Shown: one piece after another, positions 59,001-64,000 of the stretch | Layout: each line of letters begins with the position of its first letter | Position numbering within the stretch: the first letter of the stretch is position 1 | Source of the DNA: Oscheius onirici | Taxonomy: Eukaryota > Nematoda > Chromadorea > Rhabditida > Rhabditidae | Assembly (NCBI GenBank): GCA_932521025.1 | Contig: OW051470.1 | Span: forward strand, 186,001 to 250,000 | Reading direction: 5' to 3' | Length of the DNA: 64,000 bases | Program-made: the position numbers and the translations under genes | Notes under the pieces: model-generated | Database searches by the model: none | Told to the model about the DNA's origin: nothing | Seen by the model: the letters and a program-made list of their open reading frames with translations, nothing else

Positions 59001-62000
59001 GGTCGTAGGCAGCGAGTCTAATGAAGCTTATAGTTTACCAGGGCCACTCACCTATACAGTACGTCCCCATTTTTCAGACCGTCTCTGATAGCAATGGGAA
59101 TGTGGTTGTTTTCCACAATTGGAGCGTTGTCGTTCACGTCGCTGACTTTGATTCGTACTGTGGCTACCGTATTCTGATGAAATTTGGAGGATTCAGTGCC
59201 CACATCGACCTAGAAAGTAATACATGCCGGAATTTCTGCAAATGTACCTCAAACTGATGCAAATCAATTTTCTCACGATCCAAGGCCTGCAAGGCATAGA
59301 TTTGTCCGAAGCGGTCGACTTGAAAGATTCTCCCTGCTTCGGGATCCAAAATTCTATACCATTGTGGCTCGGAGCTGACGGAAATGTTCCCAATTGGGAT
59401 ATGTATTGGGACATCTTCTCGAATGAGAAATCTAAAATTTTCTTTGATTTCTTTCAAACTTATATCCTACTCATAGAGCGACCGCTTGAACTGTACAGCA
59501 GCCTGTTCAGACTCATTGGCTACAGTAATTCTAACTGGAACACTGGTACTGAGTCGAGGATGACCATGATCTGTCGCTGTTACTGTAGCCAGGTATTCCA
59601 GACCGAGAGAGACAGGGGTTATAAGGTTCAGGGTCCCTGAAGGGGGAAATAAGATAAAGAAAAATAAACAGACTCACCGTCCGGTGACATCGCAAACATT
59701 TCTCCATGGCCATCCAGTGAATACGAAATTCTGCCATTTTCGCTGGAATCTCTGTCGGTGGCGGAAAACTTGAGGAGCACGTCATCAATTTGAGCCGCTG
59801 GGGAAATTTTCAAGTCGAAGAAGGACTTGGAAAATTCGGGGGAGTTATCATTGACGTCGACCAAAAGGATGGAGAAGCCACCTTCAATCCGATGCTGCCC
59901 GTCGAAAGCCTAGAAATATTGGTGATCATTTACCGTAAACGGTCTAATAGAAGCACCCCTGTACGCAATTGCGTACCCATTTTTTTCGGGTTGATAAATT
60001 TTTTTCCCAACTTTCCGACTATTTTTCCCATACAGTTAGACATCTCAGCTACCAAGGAAAAATAAAATATAAATTGAAAAATTATTTCTTCACCCCAAAA
60101 AATGTGTACGTAATTGCGTACAGGGTGCTTCTATTAGAAGAAATACGGTATCCAAAATCTGCAGTACTCTCCAACAAAATTTAATACAAAATTTACCTGT
60201 GTCCTGATCTGAATTTCCTTTCTTTGTTCGTAATCCAGAGAAACGAGAGAATGTATGACTCCAGTATACTTGTCCATGCTGAAACTGTCCTTCTCGGTAA
60301 GTAGGCTGTATTCCAGAGTATCGGTCATGTCTGCATCGTTTGCCGTAAAAGTTGTAATATAGGAGCCAGCTGGCACGGCTGAAATGAATGTGATGGTAAG
60401 AGAGTTTCAGATAACTCACATTCCAAAATCTTTCTATTTTTGTTCTTCGGAAAGGACGGCGGGTTGTCGTTCAAGTTGCTGACTTTAATTCGAAAAGTTG
60501 TGGCAACTTCATCGGCGAAACCGCCAGTTGCAATAATTTTAAGATTGTAGTCCGTACGTATTTCGTAGTCGAGCTCTTGAGCAGTTCGTACGGTTCCATC
60601 TAAAATGACATTCTGTCCAGTGATGTGCGAAAATGACCAAAATCTCTTCCGCGGAAATCCGTGAGCCCAAATTTTTTTCCGGAAATATCAAAAATGCCGT
60701 TTTGTAGGTTTCGACTGTTTATTTTTTTGTTTTTTTTAGCTTTTCTATAGAACTTAGCGTGTCGTAGTCGTGCTGGCTCAAACGAGAGTCATTTTTGATA
60801 ACCTAAACTTTCACAACCCAATTTCAATTTCCTTAAAAATAAGTTTAATATCAGAAGTACGAAATAAATTCTGTTCAAGTATTAAACCCCCATCTAAATC
60901 GTTTAATCTTTTGACAAAACCTAACTACCTTGCTTCCACTTATAGTTCAGAAGGGGCAATCTGATCCTCACAAGTTCTGACATGTCATTTGAGAGTTTTG
61001 CGGAATTCCGGGAGGAAAAAAGTTTCCGCACATCACTGATTGTCTCTCTGTATTATTTGTCAGACAAACCTGAATCAATCTCGAAAGCGTTGTCTGTATT
61101 CCCTTCCACAATACTGTAAGTGATCTTTGACTCTGTGGCCGATGTGGACACCTGAAACTTTCCCTTCCCTTCAGTTCAGTTGGAGAGCCTACCTTTCCTA
61201 CCAAAATTCCTCTCTCCTTCCCCTCTTCTACCGAAGCAACGTACTGTTCTCTCAAAAACACTAGTCGAGACTCTGTCTTTCTTGTTCCGCTTCTCTCATC
61301 CTTCACTCTGATCAGACGATCAGTACTCTTCGACTCGACAGCCTGATCTCTTCCCCTAACTCGGATTACCCATTCTTTTTGGGAAAATGTGCTGTCTCTT
61401 CGAAGGATCAGATTTCCAGTCTCTGGAGTCAAATCCAATAGTCCCGACGGGTCATCGACCAGTTCGTAAATTACTCGTCCGTTAGCGCCAGTATCCAAGT
61501 CCATGGCAGAAAGACGCAGAATCTCGGAGCCGATTTTCAAAGAGTCGGTCAGAGTTATGAGCTGGGGAGTGGAGGCAGAGAACTGTGGTGAGTTGTCATT
61601 TGTGTCCGTTACGGTTACGCGGACAGTGCAGGAATCCTGAAAAAAAATGCGTAACGAAGTACGTAAGGTGAAGATTTGGCAACAGCTATAGCTACTCACG
61701 TTTCTACCCTCCTCCTCAGCAATGATAACCAGAAGATGTTCCGATTTTTGCTCTCTATCAAGAGCTTTCGAAGAAAGTTGTCCAGTAAGGCGATCGATCG
61801 AAAAGAAAGTCTGATGTCCCTGGATCCGGAAAGTAACATTTCCTCGATTTCCGGTGGCAATTATCCTTTTGAAGCTGGTAAGCTCCCGGTTTTCTGGGAC
61901 CGAAACTGTTCCACAGGAAGAGGATGAAATCCTGAGAATGTCTTCCGAGAAGGGCTTCACTACCAGCGTAACGGTTGTCCAATCCACGTCGCCAGAAGTT

Positions 62001-64000
62001 GAACTGGCCATGACTGAACAGAGTATGTTTAGATTTGGATGCAGATCGTTACCAGTAAATCCAACTTTCCCAACATGCAGCTTCCCAGACACTTCAAGAC
62101 GTCCATTACCTTCGTCGAATGAGATTTCTTTAGGAAGAGCCACGGCTCTCACTTGGGCGTACCCCTGGCCACTAATCTTTCCAATAACGGTGCCGGGAAG
62201 AGTCGAATCGTTTAACGTAAACCGAAATTCGGGACTATCAAAATAGATCCATCGTTTTGATCCGTTCATAAGTCTGAAAGATCATAGTTTTTCAGTAAGA
62301 CTATAGCGACTGACTTGACTTCGATACACTGGTCTGAAAAGAGTTGAGGACTTCTGCTTCCGCTATCCAATGCTCTGACCACCAAGTTCTCTTCAGTTTT
62401 CGGGGTTTTAACCAAGCTGATCTGACCACTTTTCGAGTCAATTTTGAAGGCGTCTTCGGGATTTTTTATTAACTCATAGCTAACTTCTCCATTTACTCCC
62501 AGATCCCAATCTATGGCCACTACTGTATGTAGTGGACCGGAAGAGTCCGGGAATATGTGGAGCAGAGGTTCACTGAAAAAAATGGTGTTTCACTGAAATA
62601 TTTGGCAGTCTTTTGATACTCCTGGTTAAAAATACCTTTGGATTACCTGACGTAATTGTAAGGCACGCATCTCTCTTAATCCCTCCCCTTTCCTCAGTAT
62701 TCAATTCTACCGTCTCTCCGTCACACTGAGCCATACATCCTGTCACCTCCGTCTCTTGCCATCGGTTATGAGTACACGATGGCAACAGTCGGAGTGTGAC
62801 AGGATACGGTACCTTCCGAAGATGACCCGATTCGTGGCAGAAAAAGTGTGGAGTGTAATATAAAATACACCAAACTCTGTCGGTGGCGGAAAACTTGAGG
62901 AGCACGTCATCAATTTGAGCCGCTGGGAAAATTTTCAAGTCGAAGAAGAACTTGAAAATTCGGGGGCATTATCATTGACGCAGGGTTGGGAACTTACCGG
63001 ACTTGGGCCCAAATTTTCAGGCCTGACACTTTTGTGAGAAGAAGGAAAAAATTGGGAAGACCTGGGTATTTTTCTGATTTTTTTTGCCTTTTTTAGTGTT
63101 CAACTTGTAAAATTTGATACTATATTATTCATTCCTTACTAAGTACTAAAACATACTGAAAAATCATTATAATATGACCTTTATTTTGTCCCCACCCCTA
63201 CCTCAGTTAAGTCTGGAACGTCGGACCCGGCCCCTTCCCAACCCTGAATTGACGTCGACCAAAAGGATGGAGAAGCCCTTCAAAACCTTCAATCTGATGC
63301 TTTACAGTTGTGAAAAAATGCTCAATAACTTCGATGAAGCGAGTGACGCTTTTACTCTCCAACTTCCAAAAACTGGATAGTTCACCTCTTTATCTGCGGG
63401 CGATTGTTATTGGCATCGATGACGTTAATCTTCACTAATACCGTCGCCATAGCACTGCCACCGGCAGTCGCTTCTATGACGAGATTATACAGCGATACCT
63501 AGATTATATTCAAAAAAAGTGAGAGGGGATAGAAACCTCGAATGCATCCAGACGTCTCTTCAGGACAATATCACCCGAATAGCCATCCACAGCGAATGTT
63601 TCATACTTTCCCTGGATAGTGTAGCTGATTGATGAGTTCTGCTCCGGAGGAATGGCGGTTACGGTCGCAATGATAGAGTCTGAATCAAAACGGATTTGAA
63701 ACTTTTAGAGAATATAGAACCTGGTTCAGTTTCTTCAGGAACATCTACTGAAATTTCGCTTTCCCTAAACGAAGGTCTCAGAGATGTTGTTGGGGCTATC
63801 TAAAATCAAACGGGGTCTTCTTCTATTCCAAAAAGACAGACCTCAAATTCCATCTCAATTTCCTCAAAATCCTGATTGAGAGTCGAGATTTTTTGAAAGT
63901 ACAGATGAATGTTCTCGTTGAAATGATCTCGCAGACGTCCGCTCAAAAATATTCCGCCACCAAGCTGGTCCAGTTCAAAAAGGTCGCTCGTGTTGTCCAT
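56065..64000 (-). CDS. Large cadherin (protocadherin/FAT-Dachsous type), C-terminal part, runs off window
   Basis: The minus strand encodes at least six extracellular cadherin repeats with calcium-binding linkers: TDTNDNSPQFS (about 61590), SNLNDNPPSFP (about 60450), VDVNDNSPEF (about 59850), SDVNDNAPIVE (about 59120). Companion motifs include SAMDLDTGANGRVIYELVDD, LDREQ, and SATDRDSSENGRISYSLDGH. One long exon spans about 61160-62269. A membrane helix LLLIFVVLLTTIICCILC (about 56770) is followed by a Ser/Arg-rich cytoplasmic tail that ends in exons 56633-56220 and 56181-56065 (PMSEIFSEIARLKEEEERKP, stop). These are adhesion or polarity receptors of epithelia and neurons. Assignment to a named nematode cdh gene is not attempted. 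Intron limits between 57.4 and 63.8 kb are approximate. Confidence 0.85.
56994..57060. repeat. CTGTCCCTCT microsatellite-like tract
   Basis: Repeated CTCTGTCCCTCTGTC units in a cadherin intron. Short AGAGACAG motifs of the same kind are scattered in other introns of the window. Confidence 0.7.
58138..58798. mobile_element. Foldback element in cadherin intron
   Basis: ATTACGTGTGGAAAAATAAA at the left and TTTATTTTTTCCACACGTAA at the right are inverse copies. The arms continue through GGCCCCCTTCTAAAATTTTT and CCAAATTTTGGTG for about 110 bp each, around a 440-bp non-coding centre. Confidence 0.85.
59931..60150. mobile_element. MITE family A, copy 5 (cadherin intron)
   Basis: TACCGTAAACGGTCTAATAG start, AGAAGAAATACGGTA end, and the GTACGCAATTGCGTAC / GTACGTAATTGCGTAC pair. 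Confidence 0.87.
62876..63300 (-). pseudogene. Partial duplicate of a cadherin exon, split by a hAT-like insertion
   Basis: Bases 62876-62980 repeat 59750-59856 (reading KIFPAAQIDDVLLKFSATDR against KISPAAQIDDVLLKFSATDR). Bases 63247-63300 repeat the following stretch (GTCGACCAAAAGGATGGAGA...). Between them lies the inserted element at 62981-63246. The copy loses the cadherin reading after FSATDR. Confidence 0.85.
62981..63246. mobile_element. hAT-like MITE in duplicated cadherin exon
   Basis: CAGGGTTGGGAACTTACCGG at the left and CCGGCCCCTTCCCAACCCTG at the right. It is flanked by CATTGACG and AATTGACG (7 of 8 bases equal). The uninterrupted parent exon at about 59850 shows the pre-insertion target. 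Confidence 0.9.

Overview
This is nuclear DNA of an animal, almost certainly a nematode. Introns are mostly very short (37-80 bp) and end in TTTTCAG. Several genes have such an acceptor a few bases before the ATG, as expected for spliced-leader trans-splicing (NOP14, ABHD11, FAXC-like, PBX, NAA50). One pair, CLP1 then NAA50, has the spacing of a nematode operon. Nematode-type families are present: an abu/pqn-like Cys/Gln-rich protein, a C6-like secreted protein, an OSM-9-type TRPV channel and a nuclear receptor with a CNGCKTFFRR P-box.

Layout. 1-3.6 kb: NOP14 (partial) and ABHD11 on minus, pelota on plus. 4.7-6.9 kb: an unknown coiled-coil protein (minus) and a Gly/Pro-rich protein (plus), separated by a perfect 42-bp-arm palindrome. 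8-9.9 kb: an abu/pqn-like secreted protein. 10.3-18.6 kb: a large locus coding for an unrecognised repeated helical module with Thr-rich linkers, whose frame is broken at several points. 18.7-21.2 kb: three small genes, two of them secreted. 22.5-23.5 kb: a protein kinase cut off in its C-lobe. 24.4-25.6 kb: a FAXC-like GST-fold protein. 25.6-31.9 kb: a TRPV channel (minus) with introns full of repeats. 32.3-35.4 kb: a LEA-like protein with a mitochondrial-type leader, two small secreted-type loci carrying in-frame TAGs, and tRNA-His. 37.7-40.2 kb: ovo/OVOL zinc finger with a nested antisense secreted gene. 41-43 kb: PBX/ceh-20. 45.5-51.4 kb: CLP1, NAA50 and an acyl-CoA dehydrogenase. 52.4-56 kb: nuclear receptor. 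56-64 kb: a large cadherin (minus) running out of the window.

The dominant unexplained structure is a dense population of inverted-repeat (foldback/MITE) elements. Most long introns are long because they hold one. Four elements show a clear 7-8 bp target duplication (hAT-like), others a TA duplication. Three otherwise different families share a CCGTA...TACGG terminus. A block of about 1.3 kb carrying the last ovo exon and the first exon of the nested secreted gene is repeated inside a TRPV intron. The nuclear-receptor intron holds elements nested three deep around a tRNA-like core.

Exon limits come from reading splice signals, codon phase and family similarity. No alignment could be run. Coordinates of multi-exon genes span first to last supported coding exon.
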